37,645 nucleotides of DNA from Calditrichia bacterium (GTDB lineage: Bacteria; Calditrichota; Calditrichia; Calditrichales; J004), in contig JALXBH010000285.1 of NCBI GenBank assembly GCA_026991535.1, positions 1 through 37,645 of the forward strand, written 5' to 3'. Positions 14,470-22,874 of the stretch are shown here, one piece after another (the first letter of the stretch is position 1; each line of letters opens with the position of its first letter). A program made the translations under genes and the position numbers. Under the pieces are notes generated by a model that ran no database searches, was not told where the DNA came from, and worked only from the letters and a program-made list of their open reading frames with translations.

Positions 14470-17187
14470 GTAGGAGAACCCCGTTATTCACAGGGGATTA
14501 AGACAGGCCGCCATCATACTGACTTAAAATCTTATCTGCTTTTGTGTAGGAGAACCCCGTTATTCACAGGGGATTAAGACTGGTGTACGCTAAGGCTCTG
14601 GCTATCGGGCATCTTAAACATGTAGGAGAACCCCGTTATTCACAGGGGATTAAGACCCTGTATTCGGGGCGGTGCGTTGCGCTTCCCGGCTTATCTCAGT
14701 AGGAGAACCCCGTTATTCACAGGGGATTAAGACGGTAGATCACCAGGGCCATTGCCGCGATCATACCAAGGTGTAGGAGAACCCCGTTATTCACAGGGGA
14801 TTAAGACTCGGTTTTTTTAAGTATATAACAATGCTTACTATCTACGTAGGAGAACCCCGTTATTCACAGGGGATTAAGACCTAACGCCTCTTTAACCTTA
14901 ATTAAATCCGTGATCATAAGTAGGAGAACCCCGTTATTCACAGGGGATTAAGACACTTAAAATCTTATCTGCTTTTGTCATTTTGTACCTCCAAGTAGGA
15001 GAACCCCGTTATTCACAGGGGATTAAGACCTCAGGGTTTTTCACTACTTGATCCACCCGTTCAATTTTAGGTAGGAGAACCCCGTTATTCACAGGGGATT
15101 AAGACCTTTTACTGAATCAATAAACTTGACGTGCTCCCATGCGTAGGAGAACCCCGTTATTCACAGGGGATTAAGACGGTTAGCTGTCGGAGCGGGAATC
15201 GAACCCGCAAACATCGGTGTAGGAGAACCCCGTTATTCACAGGGGATTAAGACCCGGCGGGAACGCCGTAAAAGGCGAGCATGTTTCCAAGTGAGTAGGA
15301 GAACCCCGTTATTCACAGGGGATTAAGACCAAAGAATTTATCAATGATGGATCGTACTTCTTTAAAGTAGGAGAACCCCGTTATTCACAGGGGATTAAGA
15401 CATAAAAACAAATGTTATGGTTCTAATCACTGGGATCGTCAGTAGGAGAACCCCGTTATTCACAGGGGATTAAGACTCCCAGGGATAAAACCATACTTTT
15501 TAGCCTTCCCATTCCAAAAGTAGGAGAACCCCGTTATTCACAGGGGATTAAGACCTTCCGATACGCGATCACGCAAGTATCTTTCCCAGCCTGCCAGTAG
15601 GAGAACCCCGTTATTCACAGGGGATTAAGACCTAAGCTAAAAATCATTTTTTTGTCCCTTTTTCCAGGTAGGAGAACCCCGTTATTCACAGGGGATTAAG
15701 ACTGAAAGCGCGGGTTGTTACCCTGTCTTTACCACTTACCGACAGTAGGAGAACCCCGTTATTCACAGGGGATTAAGACAGGTTTAGCTATCCGTTTAAT
15801 GGCCGTTGTACGGCCACCGTAGGAGAACCCCGTTATTCACAGGGGATTAAGACGTGTCCAGTTTCGCGGCCATAACCAACGCATCAGATTCATTGTAGGA
15901 GAACCCCGTTATTCACAGGGGATTAAGACAAATACTAATGGTTTCCATTTTGAAACCCTCCAATCTTTAGTAGGAGAACCCCGTTATTCACAGGGGATTA
16001 AGACCCATGCAGAGGGCCCCGCAATTGTTATCGAGGCATTGGTCTGTAGGAGAACCCCGTTATTCACAGGGGATTAAGACGGCACCCGGCCACTATCATT
16101 TATTGATAGTGCCAGTTTACAGTAGGAGAACCCCGTTATTCACAGGGGATTAAGACAGTACGGGTTCTCCGTAAAGTGCGTGCACTGGCGGCAGTAGGAG
16201 AACCCCGTTATTCACAGGGGATTAAGACTACCTCATACTCCTGCAAAATCTTGAAATCCATTTTATAAGTAGGAGAACCCCGTTATTCACAGGGGATTAA
16301 GACTTCCGGCTTTGGTTGGCACCTTATTACCGGCCAGGTGCTTTGTAGGAGAACCCCGTTATTCACAGGGGATTAAGACACACACTCCCACTTTGAACCT
16401 TTGAGATGCAAGCCTTTTGTAGGAGAACCCCGTTATTCACAGGGGATTAAGACCTTCCACAGCGTGGCGGATTCAAGGGCGATGATTCGGATCAGGTAGG
16501 AGAACCCCGTTATTCACAGGGGATTAAGACCAGGGCTTTAAATCTGTGTATGAGTTTCATTTCTTACCGTAGGAGAACCCCGTTATTCACAGGGGATTAA
16601 GACAAACAGACCTGTATCGTATGGTTTCGGTATGGCCACGATCTCGTAGGAGAACCCCGTTATTCACAGGGGATTAAGACTTCGCCCTGACGGACTGGCG
16701 GGAACCGCAGACCCTTTAATTTAGTAGGAGAACCCCGTTATTCACAGGGGATTAAGACCCCGCCGAAGCGGCGCCACAAGAATACCAACTTATTTTTGTA
16801 GGAGAACCCCGTTATTCACAGGGGATTAAGACCGTACGGCTGGATGTGATAATACCGACTTAGACATGTTGCGTAGGAGAACCCCGTTATTCACAGGGGA
16901 TTAAGACCCGCTATCGTATTGGTCTAAAATTTTATCAATTTTTGTCAGTAGGAGAACCCCGTTATTCACAGGGGATTAAGACTTCAACTTCAAATACAGC
17001 TACACAATAAACCCCGCTACGTAGGAGAACCCCGTTATTCACAGGGGATTAAGACGTCATTGTATTGACATAATCCAATCGGTCGCGCTCTCGTAGGAGA
17101 ACCCCGTTATTCACAGGGGATTAAGACCAGAAAACACATTGTCGTTTTTCAGAAACACCGTCGCGTGTAGGAGAACCCCGTTATTCC
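14470..17187 (+). CRISPR. CRISPR array 1 (36 intact repeats and one broken one)
   Basis: The repeat is 35 nt. It starts GTAGGAGAACCCCG and ends CACAGGGGATTAAGAC, with a CCCC/GGGG stem and an 8-nt 3' end ATTAAGAC that would become the crRNA 5' handle. Counting by eye gives 36 intact, identical copies from 14470 to 17127 with spacers of 36-43 nt. A 37th copy begins at 17167 but stops after CGTTATTC, where other DNA is inserted. Spacers 1 (14505-14545) and 7 (14955-14994) share a 24-nt segment, and spacer 33 (16908-16947) is a diverged version of the same target. Spacer 10 is antisense to a tRNA 3' end. Transcription is rightward, judged from the leader side and the 3' end of the repeat. Confidence 0.97.
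15178..15218 (+). other. Spacer 10, complementary to a tRNA 3' end
   Basis: Read on the minus strand, this 41-nt spacer gives GCGGGTTCGATTCCCGC: a 5-bp T stem with the loop TTCGATT, as in a tRNA T arm. TCCGAC follows as an acceptor-like 3' strand. The crRNA would be antisense to the tRNA. The source could be a phage-borne tRNA, a tRNA at an integration site, or the host. It is not itself a tRNA gene, because the D arm and anticodon arm are absent. Confidence 0.75.
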
Positions 17188-17393
17188 TGAGCGAAGCCTT
17201 GCCGGAGGCAGGCAAGCGAAGTCCCGCGAAGCGGGAAGAGGGGATTAAACCGGGCAGGGCCCAAATAGCAAATACAAAATAAAAAATACAAAATACAAAA
17301 AGGGTCTGCCGGAGAATTGCTTCGCCACACTCGCAATGACATGCTCTCCGTTAAGTCATAATTCATTTGTCATTATTCATTTGTCATAACACT
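17167..17393 (+). repeat. Broken last repeat of array 1 with dispersed element, copy A
   Basis: The 37th repeat runs normally for about 20 nt to GTTATTC and then meets a palindrome-rich insert (CTGAGCGAAGCC..., with CCCGCGAAGCGGG as a hairpin). The remainder of the repeat resumes as AGGGGATTAAAC at ~17238. A tail follows with ATACAAAATAAAAAATACA, then GGGTCTGCCGGAG and ACTCGCAATGAC, and ATTCATTTGTCAT units. The same order of modules recurs at 17394 and 26311. The tail resembles the 'GTCATTGCGAG' intergenic repeat known from many bacterial genomes. Confidence 0.7.
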
Positions 17394-17715
17394 CCCGTTA
17401 TTCCTGAGCGAAGCCATGCCGGAGGCAGGCAAGCGAAGTCCCGCGAAGCGGGAAGAGGGGATTAAACCGGGCAGGGCCCGAAGAGCAAATACAAAATAAA
17501 AAATACTAAAGACAAAAAACGTCTGCCGGAGGATTGATGGCCTGCGCTGATACTGACGCAGCCACATCCCGTTGTCATGCTGCCGACTGATGAGTTGGGT
17601 CTGGCTCATTTGCCTGCCCGGCTCCGTCGGGCCTGCCCTCCCGCCTTTGGCGGGGGCATGCTACCTCAGGCGGGTCATATGTCATTTGTCATTATTCATT
17701 TGTCATACCCCCCGC
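17394..17715 (+). repeat. Dispersed palindromic element, copy B
   Basis: A second copy of the composite element starts CTCCCGTTATTC, like the repeat of array 1, carries the same insert, and again gives AGGGGATTAAAC. It continues with the AAATACAAAATAAAAAATAC tract, GTCTGCCGGAGGATTGATGG, and hairpins such as CCCGGCTCCGTCGGG and CCCGCCTTTGGCGGG, and ends in ATTCATTTGTCAT. Reading frames across it are chance. With copy A it fills the gap from the array to the CARF-HEPN gene; 17716-17863 shows nothing further except the upstream region of that gene. Confidence 0.65.
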
Positions 17716-17863
17716 TGTTCACCGTGAATGCAGGCGTTGTGCCATTGTCCAAATATGCGGCAATACCAGATCCGGTTGTTGTTATTTTCGCTTTTGTTTC
17801 GTATCCTTAAAACGTATTGAAAAAAGTCCCACCCTTTGTAGCCTGTAACCGGGAGCGATATAT

Positions 17864-19291
17864 ATGGATGAAAAAAACCGCGAACGATTGCGGCTGATCC
17901 TTGAGTATTTTAAACAGGATGAAAACCCTTCCGATATTGAGGAAAAGGCCACCCGTTGGATGACCCTGGTCGACCGGAATAAAACGGAGGAAGCCAACCG
18001 CTTTTATGAGTCAACCCTGTTTGATGAGGTCATTGCCAGGTTTACCCGGCAGGAGTCCCGTTATGCCCGTAGATATTCAGTTCTGATCTCCCTGGTCGGT
18101 TTTTCTCCCGAGCCGCTGATATTGACCATCGCCGCTTTGCAGCCGGATTATATCCATTTTCTGGTTACCGGAGACGCGCGTTTCAATGTGGATAAAATTA
18201 TAGAGCGCTGCGGCTATCCGCCCTCCCGTTTTGAGCAGAATCCGGTGGAAAGCTCCTCCGCCGGGGACGTCTATAAAAAAATATATACCTTTGTTAAGTC
18301 CGCTCCGGGAAAAACCGCCATAGACATTACCGGAGGCAAAAAGGCCATGGTGGGTGGGGCGGCCATCGCCGGCGCCTTTTTAAACTGCGATCTGTTTTAT
18401 GTGGATTACGGCCACTACATGCCGGAATCGCGCAAGCCCCTGCCCGGATCGGAATACCTCAATCTTTTAAGCAACCCCTATCAGGTTTTTGGCGATGTGG
18501 ATAAACTGGCGGCCATACAGCTTTACCGCGCGGGCAACCATGCCGCGGCCATAGAGCGGCTGAAGGGGCTGATCGATAAACTGCCCGATGAGCGGGAAGA
18601 AAGGCTGCTGCTTAATATTTTTGAATTTCATAAATATTGGGAAGATTACGAGTTTAAACGGGCCGTAAGCAGCGGAACAAAGGCGCTGGAAGATATCGGG
18701 CGCCGCGGGCTCTATCCGGAACTGGCTTCTCCGCTGCGCGAACGCCTGGAGCTGTTGCGCGAGATGGACGGCGGCTCTTCGGCCCTGATCGCCCTGAATC
18801 ATTTTGAGATGAGCCGCCGCTATTGCGACCGCCAGCGCTTTAATTTCGCGGTGATGATGCTTTATCGCACCATGGAAAAAGTGCTTAGCCACCGCCTGGC
18901 CGCCGCCTGGGGCATAGAGGCCGCCTCGCCGGAGTATGCCCCCTATCCCGACCTGAAGGAAAGATACGCCGCCCGGGCACGGGAGCTTTACGGCCCGCAA
19001 GCCCGCGGGGAACTGCCGGGAAAAATAGCCCTGATGGACGCCTTTTTGATTTTACGGGCCCTGGGGGATGAGATGACGGCCGAAGTCTCCCTGAAAGAGG
19101 CGCTGGCCCAGACCAATCACCGCAACCAGGGCATACTGGCCCATGGCGACAGGCCGAACACATATAAGCAATACACCGCCATGAAAAAGATTTTCCGGCC
19201 GGTGATCGAAGGCTATTGCCAAATCTATTTTAACAGGCCCCTGGCGGAAACACTGGGGCGCTTTCGCCCACTGGCCCTGCCGGAAGGATAG
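17864..19291 (+). CDS. CARF-HEPN protein, TIGR02710 (Cas02710) type
   Basis: A 475-residue CRISPR accessory protein. After ~70 residues comes a CARF domain: LISLVGFSPEPLILTIAALQ as first strand and loop, then TAIDITGGKKAMVGGAAIAG (D154-ITGGK159), the ligand-binding signature. The C-terminal part has a helical region ending in HRNQGILAHGD, where R420-x6-H427 fits the HEPN ribonuclease motif R-x(4-6)-H. It should cut RNA when cyclic oligoadenylate binds the CARF domain. The upstream sequence GGGAGCG before the ATG is a fair ribosome site. It opens the accessory block right of array 1; a good terminator follows at 19442. Family call from sequence pattern; the HEPN assignment rests on the motif and its C-terminal position. 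Confidence 0.8.
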   Translation: MDEKNRERLRLILEYFKQDENPSDIEEKATRWMTLVDRNKTEEANRFYESTLFDEVIARFTRQESRYARRYSVLISLVGFSPEPLILTIAALQPDYIHFLVTGDARFNVDKIIERCGYPPSRFEQNPVESSSAGDVYKKIYTFVKSAPGKTAIDITGGKKAMVGGAAIAGAFLNCDLFYVDYGHYMPESRKPLPGSEYLNLLSNPYQVFGDVDKLAAIQLYRAGNHAAAIERLKGLIDKLPDEREERLLLNIFEFHKYWEDYEFKRAVSSGTKALEDIGRRGLYPELASPLRERLELLREMDGGSSALIALNHFEMSRRYCDRQRFNFAVMMLYRTMEKVLSHRLAAAWGIEAASPEYAPYPDLKERYAARARELYGPQARGELPGKIALMDAFLILRALGDEMTAEVSLKEALAQTNHRNQGILAHGDRPNTYKQYTAMKKIFRPVIEGYCQIYFNRPLAETLGRFRPLALPEG

Positions 19292-19441
19292 CCGCGGGCG
19301 CTTCCGTGCCCTGTTCCCCTGTCCGCCGCCGCGCATGCAAAAAAATCAGGGCAGACAAAAGGCGCGTCTGCACAGATAAAATGGAAAGGGCAAGGGGGCG
19401 TTTCTTACCTTTGGCCTGTAAAAAAACAAGGGGCGTTAAGC

Positions 19442-19466
19442 GCGGCCCGCCGGGGCCGCTTTTTTT
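19442..19466 (+). terminator. Rho-independent terminator
   Basis: GCGGCCC (19442-19448), loop GCCG, GGGCCGC (19453-19459), then seven T. This is a textbook intrinsic terminator. It separates the CARF-HEPN gene from the next gene, whose ATG is at 19517. Confidence 0.8.
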
Positions 19467-19516
19467 ACCACGCCCCGCCTTGTGGTGTGTTACTTATAAT
19501 AAAACGGGAGAACGTC

Positions 19517-19990
19517 ATGTTTAAAACCCTGCATTTTTTTGGCCTGCGCGACGGGAAAGATAAAAAACGCAGCTACGCGGTTATTGAGAAACCCGGGGAG
19601 AATGCCTTTTTTCAGGAAATTAAACTCACTCCCGATAGCCTTCTTAGCTGGAACAGGGAATTGCAGTATGTCCATCGTATTTACATCGATAATGTTTATG
19701 ACGATGAACAGTGGGACGATTTGATGCTCTTGCTGGAAATGGTTTTACAGGGGAATATGGAATTTCCTGGGGAACTCCTCTTTGAGAAGGATGAGAAGGG
19801 CGAGGTTTATATCGATTACGCCGAAATGTGCAGGCGCCATTATAAAATCAGGGAAGATGTGGACAGTTTCGCATCCCGCATGCGCAAAATATACGGAGAT
19901 TTTGATTTTGACGAAATGTATGGCTATTTGTTAGAATATTTGGATGAGGATAAAACCGACCACGCAAAGGAGAAGAAAAATCATGACTGA
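19517..19990 (+). CDS. Hypothetical acidic protein
   Basis: A 157-residue protein that I do not recognise. It is acidic, with an aromatic N-terminus (MFKTLHFFGLRDGKDKKR) and a helical, Asp/Glu-rich C-terminus (YGDFDFDEMYGYLLEYLDED). No signal peptide, membrane segment or Cys cluster. The ATG at 19517 was chosen because GGGAG stands 7 nt before it; an in-frame TTG at 19487 adds ten residues. The stop overlaps the start of the DUF2130 gene by 8 nt, so the two are translated together and may interact. Confidence 0.6.
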   Translation: MFKTLHFFGLRDGKDKKRSYAVIEKPGENAFFQEIKLTPDSLLSWNRELQYVHRIYIDNVYDDEQWDDLMLLLEMVLQGNMEFPGELLFEKDEKGEVYIDYAEMCRRHYKIREDVDSFASRMRKIYGDFDFDEMYGYLLEYLDEDKTDHAKEKKNHD

Positions 19991-21431
19991 AATAAGCTGC
20001 CCAAACTGCGGCCATGTTTTTGCCATAGAAGATGTGCTGGCGGAAAACCTGGAAGAGCGCTTGAAAAAAAAGTATGAGCAAAAACTGAACGAAAACCTGA
20101 ACAGGTTAAAACAGGATCGGCGGCAGGTGGAAGAGGAACGGGAAAAGCTGCGGGCGCTGAAGGCGGAGCAGAGCCAGGCCGTGCGCCGGGAAGTGGAGCT
20201 GAGGCTGGAGGAAGAACGCAAGCGCCTGGCCAGGGAAACCCGCGAGGATTTTGAGCAAAAAATGAAACTGCTGGAGGAAGAAAACAACCGCCACCGGCAG
20301 GAGAGCGCCCGGATGAAAAAAAGGGAAGCGGAACTGCTGCGCCTGCAAAACCAGGTGCAACTTAAAGAGCAGGAGATGGCCCTGGAGCTGGAAAAAAAAC
20401 TGGCCGAACGGGGAAGGGAATTGGAGAAAAAGGTGGAAGAGCGGGCCCGGGCCGGGTTTGAGCGGGAAAGGGAAGAGATGGAGCGCCGCCTGCGGGAAGC
20501 GCAAAAAAACGCCGAGCGCCAGGCCGGCGAGAACAAACGCCTGAAGGAGCGGGAGCTGGAATTGCTGCGCCTGGAACAAAGCCTGGGAGAAAGGGAGGAA
20601 GAACTAAGGCTGAAGATGGAAAAAGAGATGCTGGAAAAGCAGGCGGCCATTGAAAAAAAGGCAAGGGAGAAGGAACGCGAAAATTTTGTTCTGGAAAAGG
20701 CAACCCTGGAAAAAAAGCTGGAAGACGCCGTCAGATCCGCCGAGGAACTGAAACGCCGGGCGGAACAGGGCTCCATGCAGCTACAGGGCGAAATACAGGA
20801 ACTGGCCATTGAGCAGGCCCTTAGGGAAAGCTATCCCCTGGACCGCGTGGATGAGGTGCCCAAGGGCATCCGCGGCGCCGATTGCCTGCACACGGTTTTT
20901 AACGACCTGCGCCAGGCCTGCGGGGTGATTGTGTACGAAAGCAAGAACACCAAAAAATTCAGCAACGCCTGGATCGCCAAGCTGAAAAAGGATCAGCTAA
21001 ACTGTAAGGCCGATATCGCCGTATTGGTCACCGAGGTGATGCCCGACGATATGAGTGAGTTCGGTCTGCGGGACGGGGTATGGATTTGCGGTTTCCGGCA
21101 GCTGAAAAGCCTTTCCCTTGTTCTGCGCCAGATGCTGATCCGCATGCGTTCCATAAAAAGCAGCGAGGAAAACAAGGGCGAGAAAATGGCCCTGCTCTAT
21201 AAATATCTGACCAGCGAGGAGTTTGCCCTGCACATCAGGAACCTGGTGGAAACCTACGATGAGATGCACCGGCAGCTTGCCGCGGAAAAACGGGCCATGG
21301 AACGCCTATGGAAAAAGCGCGAACAGCAGATAAACGGCGTGCAGGGCACGGTGGCTTCCCTGTTCGGCTCCATAGAGGGCATCGCCGGCAAGGCCATTAA
21401 AAGCGTGGACCTGCTGCAACTGCCGGGGTAA
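19983..21431 (+). CDS. DUF2130 coiled-coil nuclease-like protein
   Basis: A 482-residue protein of the DUF2130 family. It starts with a small CPNCG element, followed by a very long charged coiled coil (residues ~20-270, almost only Glu, Lys, Arg, Leu, Ala) and a C-terminal domain with a PD-(D/E)XK-like core: D300 in RGADCLHTVF, then E319 and K321 in VIVYESKNTKKFSNAWI. Such proteins are thought to be nucleases of unknown target. I chose the ATG at 19983, preceded by AAAGGAG, which overlaps the previous stop; an upstream in-frame ATG at 19944 lies deep inside that gene. The next gene follows after 15 nt. DUF2130 proteins occur outside CRISPR loci, so its presence here may or may not be functional linkage. 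Confidence 0.82.
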   Translation: MTEISCPNCGHVFAIEDVLAENLEERLKKKYEQKLNENLNRLKQDRRQVEEEREKLRALKAEQSQAVRREVELRLEEERKRLARETREDFEQKMKLLEEENNRHRQESARMKKREAELLRLQNQVQLKEQEMALELEKKLAERGRELEKKVEERARAGFEREREEMERRLREAQKNAERQAGENKRLKERELELLRLEQSLGEREEELRLKMEKEMLEKQAAIEKKAREKERENFVLEKATLEKKLEDAVRSAEELKRRAEQGSMQLQGEIQELAIEQALRESYPLDRVDEVPKGIRGADCLHTVFNDLRQACGVIVYESKNTKKFSNAWIAKLKKDQLNCKADIAVLVTEVMPDDMSEFGLRDGVWICGFRQLKSLSLVLRQMLIRMRSIKSSEENKGEKMALLYKYLTSEEFALHIRNLVETYDEMHRQLAAEKRAMERLWKKREQQINGVQGTVASLFGSIEGIAGKAIKSVDLLQLPG

Positions 21432-21446
21432 GAAAGGAGACAGGAC

Positions 21447-21929
21447 ATGGCGGTATTAATCGAGGCCATCAGCGTGGTTGTAAGGGAAAGGGCCATCGCG
21501 GAGAAAATGAAGGGCGGTCTGCCCCTTTTTTTAAGAGAACGGCCCAACCTGACCCACTGCGCCGACGGTCAGCTTCACCGGCTGGGCTTTATGACCCCCC
21601 ACGAGGTTCATGACTATGTGAACTTCCTGATGGAAAACGGGCTGGAATTTGTGCGCGGGGGAAAATGCCGCGACTTTGTGGTGGTGGATATGCTGAACGG
21701 CCCCACCATGCCCTGCGACTGGATTGAGGTAAGCCGGAGCGCGTTTTTTAGGGGGATGACGGAGTTCAAAAACAGGGAACAAAAGTTTACCTTTGCCTGG
21801 CTGCGCCCAAAAGGGCCGGACGAAACGCCGAATTTAACGCTGACAGCGCCGGAGGGCTGGAGCCCCGACATGGCGCTAAATGCACACAATTTTATCCCGT
21901 TTTCAAAAGACGGTCAGGAAAGGAATTGA
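21447..21929 (+). CDS. Conserved hypothetical protein
   Basis: A 160-residue protein beginning MAVLIEAISVVVRERAI and containing the segments LGFMTPHEVHDYVNFL and VVDMLNGPTMPCDWIEV. I recall similar proteins annotated only as hypothetical. It is soluble and mixed alpha/beta, and shows no catalytic motif that I can name. A strong AAAGGAG precedes its ATG, 15 nt after the DUF2130 gene, so they are co-transcribed. The end of the gene is followed by ~50 nt and then the PD-(D/E)XK gene. Confidence 0.6.
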   Translation: MAVLIEAISVVVRERAIAEKMKGGLPLFLRERPNLTHCADGQLHRLGFMTPHEVHDYVNFLMENGLEFVRGGKCRDFVVVDMLNGPTMPCDWIEVSRSAFFRGMTEFKNREQKFTFAWLRPKGPDETPNLTLTAPEGWSPDMALNAHNFIPFSKDGQERN

Positions 21930-21978
21930 CCGGCCGTGCCGGGAGAATTTTAAAAACAAGGGAAAGGAAAACAGCATC

Positions 21979-22800
21979 ATGCGCGAAAAGGTAATGGAAA
22001 ACTTAATAATGAAATGGCCGGAACTTTTTATAGAAAAAGGGCTCACGCTGCGGCACGCCCAATACACCCTGATCAACGGACGCCGTCCGGATCTGATTTT
22101 CGAGGACGCCCGGGGGCGCACCCTGCTGGTGGAAATTCAAAGCGGCGTATTGGACGACGCCCACATGGTGCGCATGGTGGACTACTATGGCGCCTATAAG
22201 CTGGAGTTCCCCGGGAAAATAGCGCGCCTGATGTTTATCGCCCATGACATTCCAGCCGAGCGCATGGAGTTTATCCGGCGCATGGGCTTTGAAGGCCTGG
22301 TCATTCCCCCGGCTAAATTCCGCGACATAGCCCGGAAAAAAAAATATCCCCTGGAGGCGGATGATGAACCCCTTAACCCTCCTAAGCGGCCCACGCCCCG
22401 GCAGCTGCCGGAGTCGCCCGAACTCGACGTTGTGGATTATAGCCAGCTGCCCAACAAGCCCCTGTTTGCGGATAACTCCCCGTCCATTATTTTGGGGCGC
22501 TTTAACGACTATATGAAAAAACATGTGCTTGCCCAAAAAAAGCGCCTCAGCATTCGCCAGCACAGCGCCTGGATACTGGCCCACAAGGCGGGATTGCATA
22601 TCGGCTTTAAGGAGGACGGGCTTAAAAATTCCGATACCCAGGCCTATTTTAAGGATCAGCCTTATCTGAAGCTGGAAAAGCACATGAGTGTTTTTTACAA
22701 ACAGTTGATGAAACAGCCCGAAACCTGTTTAAAGGATATTCGCGTTACCCTTAGCGGCAAGCGCAACCGCCGCGTTTTGACCTTTGAGCTTAGGGAATAA
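21979..22800 (+). CDS. PD-(D/E)XK nuclease, NucS/DUF91-like
   Basis: A 273-residue protein. The N-terminal half has a restriction-type nuclease core: LINGRRPDLIFEDARGR (D38), LLVEIQSG (E52, Q54 in place of Lys) and HMVRMVDYYGAYKLEFPGK. This D...ExQ arrangement is found in NucS/DUF91-like nucleases. The second half, from about residue 165, is unrecognised and basic. I chose the ATG at 21979, preceded by AAAGGAAA; an in-frame ATG at 21880 would overlap the previous gene and adds 33 residues unlike the domain. It is the third gene of a likely unit with DUF2130. A DNA-nicking or -cutting role is inferred from the core only. Confidence 0.7.
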   Translation: MREKVMENLIMKWPELFIEKGLTLRHAQYTLINGRRPDLIFEDARGRTLLVEIQSGVLDDAHMVRMVDYYGAYKLEFPGKIARLMFIAHDIPAERMEFIRRMGFEGLVIPPAKFRDIARKKKYPLEADDEPLNPPKRPTPRQLPESPELDVVDYSQLPNKPLFADNSPSIILGRFNDYMKKHVLAQKKRLSIRQHSAWILAHKAGLHIGFKEDGLKNSDTQAYFKDQPYLKLEKHMSVFYKQLMKQPETCLKDIRVTLSGKRNRRVLTFELRE

Positions 22801-22874
22801 GGCGGACCCCGCCCGGACAAGGGAAATCCATAAAACGATGTATACCATATTATTATAAAGGAACAGACTGAACG

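Noticed and set aside
15178-15218. tRNA gene within the array
   Set aside because: Only the T arm and acceptor side are present, on the minus strand, bounded exactly by two repeats; it is a spacer.
17577-17810. A 77-residue frame in the gap after array 1
   Set aside because: It lies in the dispersed palindromic element and has no ribosome site or protein-like composition.
19931-20809. A 292-residue Ser/Arg/Phe-rich minus-strand frame
   Set aside because: It is the antisense of the Glu/Lys-rich coiled coil of the DUF2130 gene, whose codons make long empty frames on the other strand.
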